The position numbers and the translations under genes are program-made. A DNA stretch of 64,000 nucleotides from Litomosoides sigmodontis (lineage: Eukaryota > Nematoda > Chromadorea > Rhabditida > Onchocercidae), in NCBI GenBank assembly GCA_963070105.1, contig OY718804.1, forward strand, positions 2,830,817 to 2,894,816, read 5' to 3'. The notes beneath the pieces are model-generated. The model was not told the origin of the DNA. It ran no database searches and saw nothing but the letters and a program-made list of their open reading frames with translations. Positions 48,706 to 62,376 of the stretch are shown here, one piece after another (position 1 is the first letter of the stretch; each line of letters starts with the position of its first letter).

Positions 48706-51700
48706 TTAGCAAAAAAAAAAAAAGACAACAGAATGAAAATGAATGATTTAATACCATTTTGGTTTTTTCTCTTCCTTTTTTTTTGTTCTTTTAGTAACTA
48801 ACGAATAATGTAAAATACAAAAATGATTTTTCAAAAAGAAAAAAAAGAAGGAAAAAAAGGGAGAGAGAGAGAGAGTGAGGGAGGGAGAGATAAAGTGCCT
48901 CTGAAACGGAATAGATCATACATAAATTTGATTGATGAAAATAAAATAGTAGGCCACATCAGAAGAGGTCGCTACAATCTAACACCGCAAAGTAGTAATT
49001 TATTGAAATTAGCATGAGAACGAGAACGAGAATGATTTCGACGTTTTTTTAAAAAGTAATAAAAAATTTTCTAATTCATTCAGAGCAATGAAATAATTTT
49101 GCCTGATGCAACTATTACAAATTAAAATAAAGGAACTGTTTTTCGCTCCCTCTTCTTTCTAATCTAAAATTTTTTTCCTTTGAAACAATGATTTTTAAAA
49201 ATTAAAAAAAAAGCAAAAAAGTATTTGTAAAAGTTATTTTTTCGTGCAAAATTTGCTAATCATTTTGCAAGAGAAAAAAGTTGATAAATCAATTACCTCG
49301 CTTTTCCCTCATACTCCCAAGAAATGAGTTATTTATTGCAAAAAGAATGTGTAAATTGAAATTTTTGAAAAATTACAATAAAATTATTGAAATATTATTT
49401 AACCGTTTTTTTTTGATATAGAAAACTTTCAATAAAACTTTTAAACTTTTAAAAGAATAAGCTCTCGCACTTCATCATTTATAAAAGCCAAAGTTCAATG
49501 TAGCTTAAGCTATTCTTCATTGCTGCTAGACAGTTTCTCGTCTAAATGAAATTACATTGATCATTTCAAATATCGATACTTTCCGAATGCTCCAATAAAA
49601 CAGCTGCTAGCTTATCTCATCAAATTCATGCTAGGCGTCTGAAATTATCATGTTGTTAGGAATCAAGCATTGTAATAAAATTGTCATTAAAAAATTATCA
49701 ATTCGTGCATGCTATTAAAATTTTGAAAATGCTAGTTTCAAAATAATTTACCACTCGTTTCAATTGAAATTTAAATTTCAATTCTGTTAGTTTCCTTCTA
49801 CGAATGTTAGCTGCTCTTATGTCGCACTTATACTTTAAAATAATATGCAGGTTAAAATATATGATTAATAATCATTTTCATGTACACGTGTACACGTTGA
49901 ATCGATGAGATGAGTGTTAGGTAATACTCTAACAACGGATATGTGTGAATTATTGATCATTGATCATTGACGATTAATTGCAAATTTCACTTTAGAGATA
50001 TTTTAAAATTAAATTTGCAATTTTACCTGTAGAGGTATTTCTTTCTAGCTGGCATTATTTAGAGATCAGTTCAGCTCGGATCCTTACAGATTGTCTGATT
50101 GCAAAAACCTCCAAATATGCCAGGCTGATAGAACGACATAGCTTCTTCAATTTTCCAGCCAGCTTTACTACTTACAATTGTTAGACCAAGTTTGCCGTGT
50201 AATTAAAACTAACACATGACTTTTTTTTATGAAAAAAATTTTTCATAAAATAATTAATTAAAAAATTTTATAATTAAAAAATCTTTCAATATTTTTGTAT
50301 GCATTTTTTTTTTGTTTTAGAAAATTTGCATTCTTTTATGTGCATACGTTTAATGACACTGTATCGAGAGGAACGAACATACGTGTGTTATTGCTTCATC
50401 AAAATTGGCACAACAATCATCGATCTTATAATAATTAGTGATAGCACCTGAACTGTTAACCTACAGTAATCAGTGATAGCACCTGAACTGTTAACTTACA
50501 GTAATCAGTGATAGCACCTGAGCTATTAATTTATAATGATTGGTGAGTGATAGCACCTTACATTTGTAATGATGAAATGGTATTAATTTTACAGTATTTT
50601 CATCCTCTCTCTCGCAATATCAAAATCGATGATTTGAAATTCGATCAGATTTTGCCATCAGCACTTAGTGATAAGTATGCTCACTGTCTCTATTAACGCC
50701 TTAATGCTAAAAATTATGCAATTTAAAGCAGCAAGTGGAAAATTCCAGGAAAAATGTGAATAGTTGAAAATTTTACGAAATCATAAAAAGTTTGCAATTT
50801 CAATTTCGGTTTTTCTTTGTTTCCCTTTCTTCCGCATTTACGCTTCCTCAATTATCTTCTTTTATAATACCTTTATAGGTAATACTAAAATGAGTCAGTT
50901 CATTATTTTTGTTATGTCAACAATTTCCACTCCTTCCTCTTCTTACCATTTGATAATTTAATGAAATTAAATTGGAAATAGGAATAATTACGGTATAACA
51001 GTAGTGCCAGTTGACAAAGTGTTATAAATACATCCTAATTTTTTGCAATCTTTTCTGCTTCATATTTTTAATATGAAATAAATTAATTTGTAAAATAGTA
51101 AAAGTAACTTTGTTACGAATGGATAATTATCACAATTAAGCTGTCCATCACAAGCCCACTTTAAATGGACAAAAATTGATTATTGAAATTGTGCTAACCT
51201 CGCCACGATCAATAATCATATCGCACACTTAATCAAGTAATCAATGAATCAAATCGGAAATGCATTAACTTTAAAAGAAAGAGACATCATTTTTGCATTC
51301 TCCCAAATTTTAGCATTAATTCTGACCGAAATAATGAACCACAAAATAGGAAGTAAAATATAGCTGAACGAATGAGAATGGAAAAAGATTTGATAAGACT
51401 TGGTGAAAATGCAGTGAGAAAGGAAGGAGTGAATTTGAAATGAAATTGAAATGTCGCAAATTTAATGATTTGTGTTGTTGCATCGGCCTATCGATGCATA
51501 AATGTTGTAGCTTTTCCCCTTTCCTTTCACTCAAACAACAGCTGCCAAACAAATGAATTTGGAATTTCTAGCAGAGATTTTATTATCAGACAGGAAAATT
51601 TTTGGAGCAGAAAATATTCAAAGAATTATTTATCGTATAACTTCGTCCTCTACCTCTCCTTCTCCTTCTCCTTCTCCTTCTCCTTCTCCTTCTTCCTCTC

Positions 51701-51828
51701 CCTCACCTTCTCTTTCTTCTTTTTCCGTTTTTTTTTTCTTGAAAAAATTTAAAAGTTAGAAACTGTTTGTTTGTTTGCTTCTCGTCCGCATTTTTCTGTT
51801 TCTTTTTGAAGCTAAAAGTTAAATTGTT
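48706..51828. other. Noncoding DNA with a few complex elements
   Basis: A GA run near 48860-48895, a short protein-like open stretch at about 48900-49017, a 35-bp tandem repeat at 50431-50560, and a CTTCTC run at 51649-51715. Otherwise AT-rich and without a supported gene. Confidence 0.55.
50431..50560. repeat. 35-bp tandem repeat, three copies plus a degenerate fourth
   Basis: The core AGTGATAGCACCTGA recurs at 50437, 50472 and 50507, exactly 35 bp apart, followed by CTGTTAAC-TACAG spacers. A fourth, diverged AGTGATAGCACC lies near 50545. Each full copy contains one CACCTG E-box and a GTTAAC palindrome. Confidence 0.9.
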
Positions 51829-51975
51829 TTGCTTGTTTGTTTGTTTGTTTGTTCGTTCGTTTGTTTGTTCGTTCGTTTGTTTGTTTGTTTGTTTGTTTGT
51901 TTGTTTGTTTGTTTGTTTGTTTGTTTGTTTGTTTGTTTGTTTGTTTGTTTGTTTGTTTGTTTGTTTGCTTGCTTG
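51829..51975. repeat. (TTTG)n array, about 34 units
   Basis: Mostly pure TTTG with TTCG variants at the left end and TTGC at the right. All long frames here (Phe-Val-Cys-Leu or Thr-Asn-Lys-Gln) are artefacts. Confidence 0.95.
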
Positions 51976-52692
51976 TGTTTTTTCTTCTCCCTTTTCTGGT
52001 GTTTTTTTTGAAGCCAAAAGTTAAGCAGTTTGTTGCTTTTTGCTTGCTTCTTTCTTTTTCTTTGATTTTTTTTCCATCAGAATTATTGTAAAAAATTTTT
52101 AGTGCAGTAGCAAATAGCAACAAGCAGTTTAACACAAAGGCGGGCAGTTAGAGATGGAATGAATTAATTTTAGAAATTAAATTAATAAAATGAAATTTTG
52201 AAAAGAAAATATAAAATGAAGGTTGAAAATGAAAAAAAAATCTTGTAGCTAATTGAAATTAATTTATTTGCTTATGTTTGAGTACCATTCGTTTCATATG
52301 ATTGCACAATAATCGGAATTTGCAAGTATTAGTTTAGATGCTTTATCGTTCATTCCCTGTAAATTTTCATTGTTATAGTAAAATTAAACGATAAAGTTGA
52401 ATTTAGCACTTACAATTATTGCATTTCAATTTTGTTCTAATTTTTGTTATTTTATTTTCACTTCTAAATGCTACAAGAAGAACTGCGATCGATCAGAGCT
52501 AAAATGAATAAGCTAATTTTTTAATTCAAATATTTTTGAGACATTAAGTTTTTCATTAGGTTATTTATATGAGGAAGAATGATGTAATATTTGTGAATGC
52601 AAATGAACCGAATAATTTTCACCAATCGTTTTTTACAATCTTTCACCGGAAAAAAATTCTCTGTTGCATACACAACACAAGTATCTTACAAT

Positions 52693-52731
<39 letters not shown>

Positions 52732-53030
52732 GCGAGAGAGAGAACAAAAGAGCAAAAGCGAAGAGTTAGTTACAGTTGAAAATGCGAAAATTAAAAGTGA
52801 ACCAGCGAAATCAATGAATTATTTCTGTACGAAAAAGAATAGAATGAGATTATAAATGACAGCGTGAGAAATTTAAAAAAGATTGATAAAAATTTCATTA
52901 ATGACAGGTTAGTGCAATTGGTTATTAATTTTTAATAATTAAGGGAAAGTGAATATTAGAGGAATGTTTTAAATTTCGTACTAAAATAATCGAATTTTGA
53001 ATTAAAGCTTTATTCGGTGAGAGAGAGAGA
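51976..53030. other. Noncoding DNA
   Basis: AT-rich, with a long GA tract at 52697-52745. No supported gene. Confidence 0.6.
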
Positions 53031-53331
<301 letters not shown>

Positions 53332-53921
53332 AATGAATTTTAGCATTCCCGGCTAGAAATAACTGTTAGCATTTCCTCCTGAGGCCATTCCTCTAAATGG
53401 CCATAGCCAAGTGATAATTGTCTGATCAAAATTCTAGCAATTTCTTCTGCAATTAAAGGTCAGCGCTATTTTTATGTCTCAGTGCATTGCCTAAAATATC
53501 AATTATCATTGAAGTGGAAATATTTCATTTTGAGAATTTTTTCCTCTAACATCTAAATCATCATTATCACCATAAATCATCATCAAATGGATGAATTATG
53601 CAAATTTAATTTTTTCCATTTTTAATTTTTTATTTTATTTTCTTTGCAAATACCAAAAAGGAAACAATTGATATTAGTGCGGTGAAATTTTAATTAAAAA
53701 CAAACTTTGAATATTTTTTTGCATTCTTTTTTTTCTGAAAATTAAATAATTTTTGGAAATTTTTTGAAAACTTTTTTGATTACTTTAAAAATCATTCTAA
53801 CACAAAAAAAAAATTACTGATTTTTTAGATGAATATGGAAATTTGTAAAATATGAAGGAGAAAGTAATCGATACTTCCTGTGATGTTTAATTTTTTTTAC
53901 AACATTCATTTGGTGACAAAC

Positions 53922-53981
<60 letters not shown>

Positions 53982-54093
53982 TTAACGTATCGTTTAAAGC
54001 GTATTTGAGGCGGTAGATAAGTGCTGAAATTGGCAACAGTAACCAATGGTTACCCAGTAATGCTGGAAAAACGACATTTGCTTCACTGATTGT

Positions 54094-54105
54094 AACCTTT
54101 GACCT
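54094..54105 (+). promoter_or_regulatory. Candidate DR1-like nuclear-receptor site
   Basis: AACCTTTGACCT reads on the minus strand as AGGTCA-A-AGGTT, one half-site perfect and one with a single change, spaced by one base. It lies in a non-repetitive island at about 54000-54240. Confidence 0.35.
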
Positions 54106-54794
54106 TTCGTTACGAATTTTTTCCTTTTCTTCTTGCGCTACTGAATTGATTAAGTGCGCACGACAGAGCTTGGAGCAACGTACATTCGTTGCCTGGATAA
54201 TGTGCGTTGAACACGCTTGATGCGCGTGACCTTATAATTTTTCAAATTTCCACAATGCTTCTTCATCTATGATGCTAAAAGCTTTCATTGCTAAAAGTTT
54301 TTTTTTTTTAGCTAATTAATGGAGAGTAGCGCAACTGTCACACTAGGAAAAATAAACGAACGAAATCTTACTGATCCATATGATTAATTTATTTGTGAAA
54401 TTGTGTTAGATGCAATTTTATCATAAAACTTTTTTTTCCTTTTTTTTTTTAGAAGGAATTCAAAAATTTTGACATTTTGTTTAAGCAATGTTTTTCAAAA
54501 AATTTTTCGCTATCCTTTTTCTTTTTATTTCCTCTCTCCTCCTCTCCTCTCTTTCTCCTCCCTCTCTATCTCTCCTTCTGGCTCGTCTTTTTAACTTTAT
54601 TTAAAGAGAAGAAAGCGAGAGAGAGAGAGAGAAGATAGGTATATTATATTTTATAAAGAAATTAAATTTCAAACCTATTTTACAATATTTTACATAAATT
54701 GTAAAATATGATTTAGGTGAGTGGCAGGAGTAAAGGTGAGTGAATCATAGGCCATCATACCTTACAACCCTTTCCCCCTCCTCCATCGCCCCCT

Positions 54795-54810
54795 CCCCCC
54801 CCCCCCCCCC
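54795..54810. repeat. C16 homopolymer
   Basis: Sixteen uninterrupted C bases (G16 on the minus strand) within a C-rich patch at 54770-54820. Long C/G runs are rare in such AT-rich DNA, and the G strand could form a quadruplex. Confidence 0.95.
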
Positions 54811-56439
54811 GTAGCTCTCCCTAATCTTCCTCTTTCCGTTCTTTGCTTACAAAATTCTCATTCTTCCTCCCACCTGTATTACACTGTATTCAGCATTTTA
54901 AGCAATGGACAAATTCACAGGAATGATTTTCATCCTCTGTAATGATAGCAGTGACTCTCCCTTCCCCCTCCCCCTCCCCCCACTCTCTCTGTCCCTCTCT
55001 CTCTCTCTCTTCGTACTTCATTTTTGTGCATTGCTTATGCAACAATTTGCATTTATTTTTGATTACAAAAAAATTTTTTCCAAATTAATACTCCTTCATT
55101 TTGCATTCATTCGTTTTTCTTTTCTTTTTCCTATTGCACTGCACAATTATGCAAATTAATTTGCAGTAATTAATTAATTAATTAAATTCAAAAATTTAAA
55201 AATTTGCACAAAGGAAAATTGTGCATGCTTAGACGATTTTTTCTTTTGTTTGTTACGAAACGGCTGAATGACAGAAGTTTTTTTTTGTCGTTTAATTTTA
55301 CATTTGTTAAAATGATTATTATTAGCGTCGTGGAACGTCCTCTTTTTCGTTGAATTTTTAATGTTTGATCCTAAAATAAATTCTTTTAAAAATTGAAATT
55401 AAAATTGAAATTAATTTTAGCTGAAATGTAATAATTGAGTGAATGATTTGCAATGCTTTTTACAAACATAATTTGATCGATGAAATTGCTCAAACGCTTG
55501 AGCATTTCTTCAGCTTACTGATATCCTGAAATGATTGCTAGCTTTAATTTCATCGTTTAAATTATTCATTTACAATTGTATCATGTAAATCTTTTGCTCT
55601 CTGATTTATTACTTGCTTTCAGACTGATAATTCCAATTTTAATTATTTTATCAATGGTTTGCTTGAGAAGACAGAATTTATCAGAAGTTATAAGGCGGTA
55701 AAATGTATTGTAGTAGAGCGTACATTTCACCTTTTTTCTAATTTAAAAATTAAAATCGTAAAAATTACGCTTGTGCGACGAAGGCACACTGTTTTAGTAT
55801 TTGACGAAGATATTTTGTATGCAAATTTCCGGACGAATATTGACTCCCTCACCATTTTCAAGTTAAACTAATAATGTAAGTGTGAATTGAAATGAACTTG
55901 TCCTTAATGTAACAATGCCTGTGGAAAATTCATGAATTCATGTCGATCGGTCATCTTAATTGGTGGCGATAATTGCGCAAATAAAAGAAACGAAGTTTGA
56001 ATTTAAAAAAAAAAAGAAAGATTTTCGTATTTCTCTTCTCTTCCTCTCTTTTAACGATAATTTGTGATGGAAATTAATGATTAAATTTTATTTTTCTAAT
56101 AAATGTTCCACTTAGCGGGCAATTCTTGTTTTTTTTTTAAAGTGAAATTGATTAAATTTACAAAAAAAAGTGATTTGAGAGTGAATGATTTATGAGCGTT
56201 TGTTGCATGCAAAGAAAATTGAAAGATATTATTTTTTTTTTGTCCTAAAAAAAGGAGAAAACCAAAACGGAATTGAAATTTTAAAAGTGCAATTGTAAAA
56301 TGACTTATTTATTAATGCTTTAAACTATAAGTGCTTCTGTGACACGCAATTTAGTCAATGATCGACACAGTCATTTTTTTTTTCTACGACTACCTAACTT
56401 TTGACAATTTTATGAAGTGGAAATAATAAATTGTGAAAA

Positions 56440-56479
<40 letters not shown>

Positions 56480-57941
56480 TTTTATTGCTCTTTCAATTAC
56501 AATACACTTCTATTTTCATTTCATTTATGTGCATAGATCGATAATATTTTCATATTTAACTTTATGAAGTGTGATGAAGCAAATTCCTCCTTTTTTTTGC
56601 CGAACGTATTTGAAATGAGGTGATCTTAAATTAAGCATAAGTGATTTTGAATTGAATTAAAAATGAAATTCTCTTCAATTATTCCATTAATTATTAGTTG
56701 TGATTGAACCATCCGTGTTTTTTCTTCCTTTTCTCAAAAAAAAGAAAAAAAAAGTTAATGTTCGTTGAAAAAGCGGTCGAGGTCATTCCACACACCATCA
56801 TCCACTTCTTCCTTTTTTCTCCCTCTTTCTCTTTCTCTCTTTCTCTCTTTCTCTCTCTCTCTCTCTCTTTCTGTCTCATCTACAACTATGAGAATAGTTG
56901 ACAGATGCATTTTAGTGAATTTTTTTTAGCGGACAATTTTTTTTCCTTTTTTGGAATAAATATGAATTTGTTTGGTGGAAAATGGAAATGAAAGAGGAAA
57001 ACTTACTGATAAATTAAATGTCTTATCGCATTTTGCTTTCTTCTTTTTTTCATTTTTTACAAAAATAAAAAATAAAAAACGAACCGTCAACCATTTCATT
57101 TATTACAGTGAGAGCGAGACAGAGAGAGAGAGAGAGAGAAGGGAGAAAAAAAGAATTACAATAAATTCTTAAAAATGAAATAAAAAAAAACGAAAGTAGC
57201 AATGAGAAGTAAAAGATGATGATAAGGATGATGATGAGTGAATCTTTTTTTTCTCTCTCTCTCTCTGCATAATTTTTTTAAATTGTTTTTTTTAAAACTA
57301 TTTTCTCTTTACATAACACTTTTCAATTTACTCATTAAAAATTTACTTACTAATTATTTTTTTTGTTAATTAGTACTTTTCTTAGTTATAATTTTATTCA
57401 TACATTTTTTTTTTCATAAATTTTATTAGTTTATTAATAAATAATTTTGTTGGAACTAAATTTTACAAATTTTTTTTTGGAAAAAATTTTATAATTTCAT
57501 CATTATTAAAATTTTTTTGTTTTATTTCAAACTTTTCCCACTTTCATTTTCTCTCTAATTCGTTAGATTTTTAAAAATTTAGCAGAAGAAAGAAAGAAGA
57601 AGCAACAAATTTTTGTTTTCAATTGAAAAAATTTCATTGTATACAACAAAACGAACGACAGCATTTTCAACTATAATGTTCCTCCTTGCTTGCTTGTTGC
57701 TTACTACACTACTACTACTACTACTACTACACTATTTCGTTGCAAAACCATTTGCGCTCGCATTTATTGCTGTAGTTTCAAAAGCCGCCCCATCCATATT
57801 TCAAATATTCTTTTAATGGGTTAAGCAAAATGTGCCTCTCTGCCTATTTGAACGTCATTTATCCATTCCTTCCTTCTTTTTTTTTTCATTCTCGTTCTCC
57901 GTTATATTAAAAACAAAAATAAAAAATAATTGTTAAGTGTT

Positions 57942-57995
57942 CCTCTCTCTCTCTCTCTCTCCCTCTCCCTCTCTGTTTATCTATTTCCGAGAGAA

Positions 57996-58027
<32 letters not shown>
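57942..58027. repeat. CT tract facing a GA tract (inverted repeat)
   Basis: About 25-30 bp of CT-rich sequence is followed after about 20 bp by about 30 bp of GA-rich sequence, so the two can pair as one hairpin. Confidence 0.8.
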
Positions 58028-58030
<3 letters not shown>

Positions 58031-60349
58031 GATCATTAACAGCATCTGTCTTTTTCCATTGCATACAAAGAACGAAGTGTTGTTCATTGTTGCTGTTGCT
58101 GTTGTTGTTTTTTTTTTCTTGCTATTTGATTAAATGACCGCTTTTAACTTTTAACTTTTAACTACGAATGAATGAATGTCACACAGGAAAAGGAAGAAAT
58201 TAAAATTTTTATCATTGATAAACATACAAAAGGAAAAAAGAGAGATAATTAAAATTTGAAGCAAATTTAAGGCTACTAAATTTCATTATTGTTTGACTGA
58301 AAAAAGCTTCTTTTTTTCTTTGGAGTAATACGAATTAGTTGGTTATTTCAAATGAAAGATAAAACAAAGTGATAAAAATTTCATGAAAAAAGGAAAAAAA
58401 AACAAATGCAAGATATTGATTGTACTACAATTTCAATGAATTAATTTAGGAAGAATTGAAGCGAGAGAAAAGTGAAAAATTAAGAGGCAATTTGAAGTAG
58501 AGAAATTTACCGGAATAGATTTAAAGTGTCATGAAATTCGACTGTTCGTTTTTCCCTCATCAAATTTGGTGCTATTTACCGAGCTGGTTACAAGTTCAGC
58601 GTTTCACTCGGTGCAATATTTCTGATTGAGTTTCAAATTTCATACTTGAACCATGTAGCTACCGTTGATTGTTAATGTAATTTCAATTTATTTTTTAATC
58701 ATTTCAAAATTTTTGATTTTAAATTTTAAAATTTTCTCAATGGAATTGAATGTGAAATGAAATAACTACGTTTATCATTTTATAAAAATTCAATGTCAAG
58801 AAAAACTTTTTTTTTAACAATCATTTCAGAAAATCAGTTAGAACGAATTTTTTTTTTCCTTTTTCTTGCCTTAAAATTTTTGGCCTAAAATTTGAGGAGA
58901 TTTTTTTTTGCTACCACAAAAGATCGGAGTTGTAATAAGAACAGTCACTTGAGCATCTCAATTTTTATCATATCAATTCATTGAGCATTCTGTGAAGAAA
59001 GTCAATTGACCTTATTACTCAATAATTTTTCAATAAACGAATTTTTAACTTGTCGTACGAATTTCAATGTTTCAAACTCTTTCATCTTCTTTCTGAGTAA
59101 TTTCTGAGCTATCATTTTTACAATAAATAAACTATTGTGTGATTTTTAAATTCGAAAATAAGCAAGTACTGAACATTTAGCATTTTGTATCACACGAATT
59201 CATGCCTGCCCATTTTTTCTTGCTGGAAATTTGAATTAAATTTTTTTTTTAAAAAAACAATTTTACATGATATGCATTATTTCTATTAGTGCAATAAATC
59301 GTCATTTTCATTAAATTTATTTCTAATTAATCAACTTGTCCTGTGGCTGACCTAGAAGGATGATTGATAAATGAGTAATTTGGTGGTAATTTTTCATAAT
59401 TCATTCTTCTTATCATCGCTTCATGGATATAGGACGATGGTAGTTTGTTGTAATTTTACTAATAATTCACGCCGTCCATGGCGAAGGACGCTGGGGTTTT
59501 TTTTTTAAAGTATTTCTCTCTTCCCATATGTTGTAAATTTTAAATTAATTTCAGATTACCATTTTGATTTTTAATTTAGTCACGAAAAGCTATCAATGAA
59601 TATAAATTGCCTAAATTCGAAACTTTAGACTTACATTTTCTTCAACTACTTATGCGTGTAGGTGATAACTTTCATTTTGAAAACACTAGATTTGCGTGGA
59701 TAGGTGGTGAATTAAACTTTGAAAATTGGAAAAAACTTGAAAAAAAGATGGAATAGCTGAAGTTAACAAACATGTGGAGTGTTTTAATTAGCCGATATTA
59801 GTGAAATAAAAGTTAAAATTTTTGTCAGACAGCCAAGAAATGAAATTTGTTAAAATTTATTTCGCTTCCTTTCATTGGCTTTTTGATAGCTGAAAAAATT
59901 CAATAAAACCAGGAAGTACTCGACAGCTCAGATTATTATCTACGATTAGAGACAAAATTTTTTCAATCATTCCATCATGAACTACTCAGTTAGTTTTAAT
60001 TTTGATGGTAGAAGGTGAATTTTGAACTGAAATTAAACTGTTAAAATTAAAAATGAAACATTCATAATGATATTTTTATTTTCTCGCTTCATTTCTACTT
60101 TCCCATTTTACACCATCCAGCAATTCAGGTCTTAATAATTCTGACTGGTGCGGTATGTGTGTGTGTGTGTGTGTGTGTACAAAATCAAAGTAGCAACGAT
60201 TATTTCCTTTCATCTATTTTAGTAATAAATTAAATTTTTAGGACTCTGCCGCGGTATGCAATCACAACACAGTTGTACCGGTTAACATTTTTAAAAGGAA
60301 TTTTGATTTAATTCCCTGTCACTAAATTCATTGCATACAATAAAGAAGG

Positions 60350-60351
60350 GC

Positions 60352-60382
<31 letters not shown>

Positions 60383-60480
60383 TCTGTTGTTGTTGTTGCT
60401 GTTGTTGTTGTTGCTGTTGTTGCTGTTGCTGTTATTGTTGCTGTTATTGTTGTCGTTGTCGCTGTCGCTGTTGCTGTTTA
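60350..60480. repeat. (TTG/CTG)n triplet stretch
   Basis: TTG triplets passing into CTG, TCG and TAT triplets. The minus strand would read as mixed CAA/CAG, but it has no coding flank. Confidence 0.85.
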
Positions 60481-60994
60481 TTGCTTAGCAATTTCTTCTT
60501 GTTAACAATTTCAAACAAATCTCATTTATACGAAATTTTTCGCACAAATGATTTGAAGGTTAAATTTTTCGTCGCCATCCACCTACAATCCTGAACCTTT
60601 GGTTGCTGTTTGGAAGAAAAATTGTGAAATTTCACACATTTACTTTAACTGGTTTTACCGTCTATCATAACTAATTACGGAATAACTGTTTATGAGAGAA
60701 ATTCTATCCGAAAATGGTCACCATTTCCTTGTCCATTCAATTTGTTTACCTCATCATCTCCTTGTTCATCTACTACTTTCTCTTTCTGTCTCTCTTCCTC
60801 CTCCCTCCCTCTCTCTCTCTCTCTGTTATCTCTGTTAATTTGCAGTTTTGCTAGTTTTGTCCGTCCGTCCGTCCGACCGTCCGTCCGTCTGTCTGTCTGT
60901 CTGTCTGTCAATTTCATCATAGATGCACTCTCTCATCTGTCCTTCAAACATATATAATTGTCAACTCATGCATACATTGTCCAATCACGCATAC

Positions 60995-61060
60995 CTATCT
61001 ACCTACCTACCTACCTACCTACCTACCTACCTACCTACCTACCTACCTACCTACCTACCT
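60995..61060. repeat. (CTAC)n array
   Basis: About 15 CTAC units, close to CCGT and CTGT tetranucleotide runs at 60860-60910; three different tetranucleotides lie within 200 bp. Confidence 0.9.
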
Positions 61061-62304
61061 GTTTATCAATCTATCTGTTGCATAGCTCAAAATTTGTTTT
61101 TAAGATTACCCTCAAGCATGGCATTATTGCATTCTTTGGAACATTTTCCACTTTCGTTCTCTCTCCCTCTCTCCCTCTCCCTCACTCTTCTCTTCCTTTG
61201 TAATATTCATTTATTACGAAATTTAAAGTAATGAAATGAAATTAAATGGAATGAAAACGTTGGCGAACAAGAATTCTATTGGAGAAAGGTAAGAGAGAGA
61301 TTGTAGAGGCTCTATTTGTTTGCATTTTAACATCAAATTCCATGGTTACTACCATCAAAGCGGAACTGATAATATCGACAAGATGCCTTTTTTCCTCTTT
61401 CTCTCTCTCTCTCCCTCTCTGATCTCTCTGTCAATTAATTAATTAATTCTAATTTTTGTGGATTATTTTGAAATTGTTTGTTATTTTGTAAACTTTACTA
61501 GTTTGCTATTTCCGACGAGTTATTGCTTGTATTTTGAGTTAATAAATGAATATGTAAATTTCGAGTCAATAAATAAGCAAGTAAGTGAAAATTTTTGAAA
61601 TTTAATCTTGATGAGTTGTGATTTTTAAGTTGAAAGAGTTGTGATTTTTAAGTTGAAAGATTGCAGTAACATTTATTTGCTAACTTTCTTTAAACGAATA
61701 TTTGAGTTTTAGTCGTTGCAAAAAAAAGTAAGTCAACAATTTTCAAATTTGTTTACTTTCATTCTATGATTACATGATCTTCACAGAATTAAATTATTCA
61801 TTTGAATTATTATATTTTTGCGGAATTACCCCTCCACTAATATTTCAATGGAATTTTTTTAACTTATTTATTGATTGTGTTGATTATTCGTTCTTTATTT
61901 TATTGATTCGCTTAATTTAAATTTATTTAATTTTTCAGTTTAATGTAATTAAATTTAAATCAAATTGGTTGATTGAAATTGAAAATTCAAATTGAAAATT
62001 GATTGAAAATGTTCTTCGATTCAAATTTAAATTTATTGTTGGTTCGTTCCTCAAAAATTTAATTCAATTTTTTTCGTTTATTTATATTTACTTTAAATTT
62101 ATCATTAAAAAAATTGATAAACAACTACGTTAAATGTGAAATTTGTTGAAAGGTTCACTTTGCGAATTTTTTTAACGACAAAATTTAAAATTTCATTTTC
62201 AAAATGATATAAATGTTTCCCATTTTCTGTTGTTGACACAGACTGTGTAATTTCATTCGGTGAAATTAACAAAAACGTAAAAATTCATGCGATTTGAATG
62301 ATAT

Positions 62305-62306
62305 TG

Positions 62307-62374
<68 letters not shown>
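62305..62374. repeat. (TG)n microsatellite
   Basis: About 31 TG units ending in three TATG units. Confidence 0.95.

Positions 62375-62376
<2 letters not shown>

Larger units (their letters stand above)
53332..60151. other. Noncoding AT-rich DNA with GA/CT tracts
   Basis: No gene supported. It contains a (CA)n at 53920-53981, CT-rich DNA at 54530-54580 and 54955-55010, a C16 run at 54795-54810, GA runs at 56440-56478 and 57115-57140, a CT run at 56820-56878, and a facing CT/GA pair at 57942-58027. A 70-codon frame at 55659-55871 is unsupported. Confidence 0.55.

Noticed and set aside
51703..52135. Overlapping frames of Asn-Lys-Gln-Thr or Phe-Val-Cys-Leu, up to 107 codons
   Set aside because: All are frames of the TTTG array; a tetranucleotide without stops is open in several frames at once.
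55659..55871. 70-codon frame beginning at TTG
   Set aside because: No ATG, no splice partners and no recognised motif; of a length expected by chance in 36 kb.
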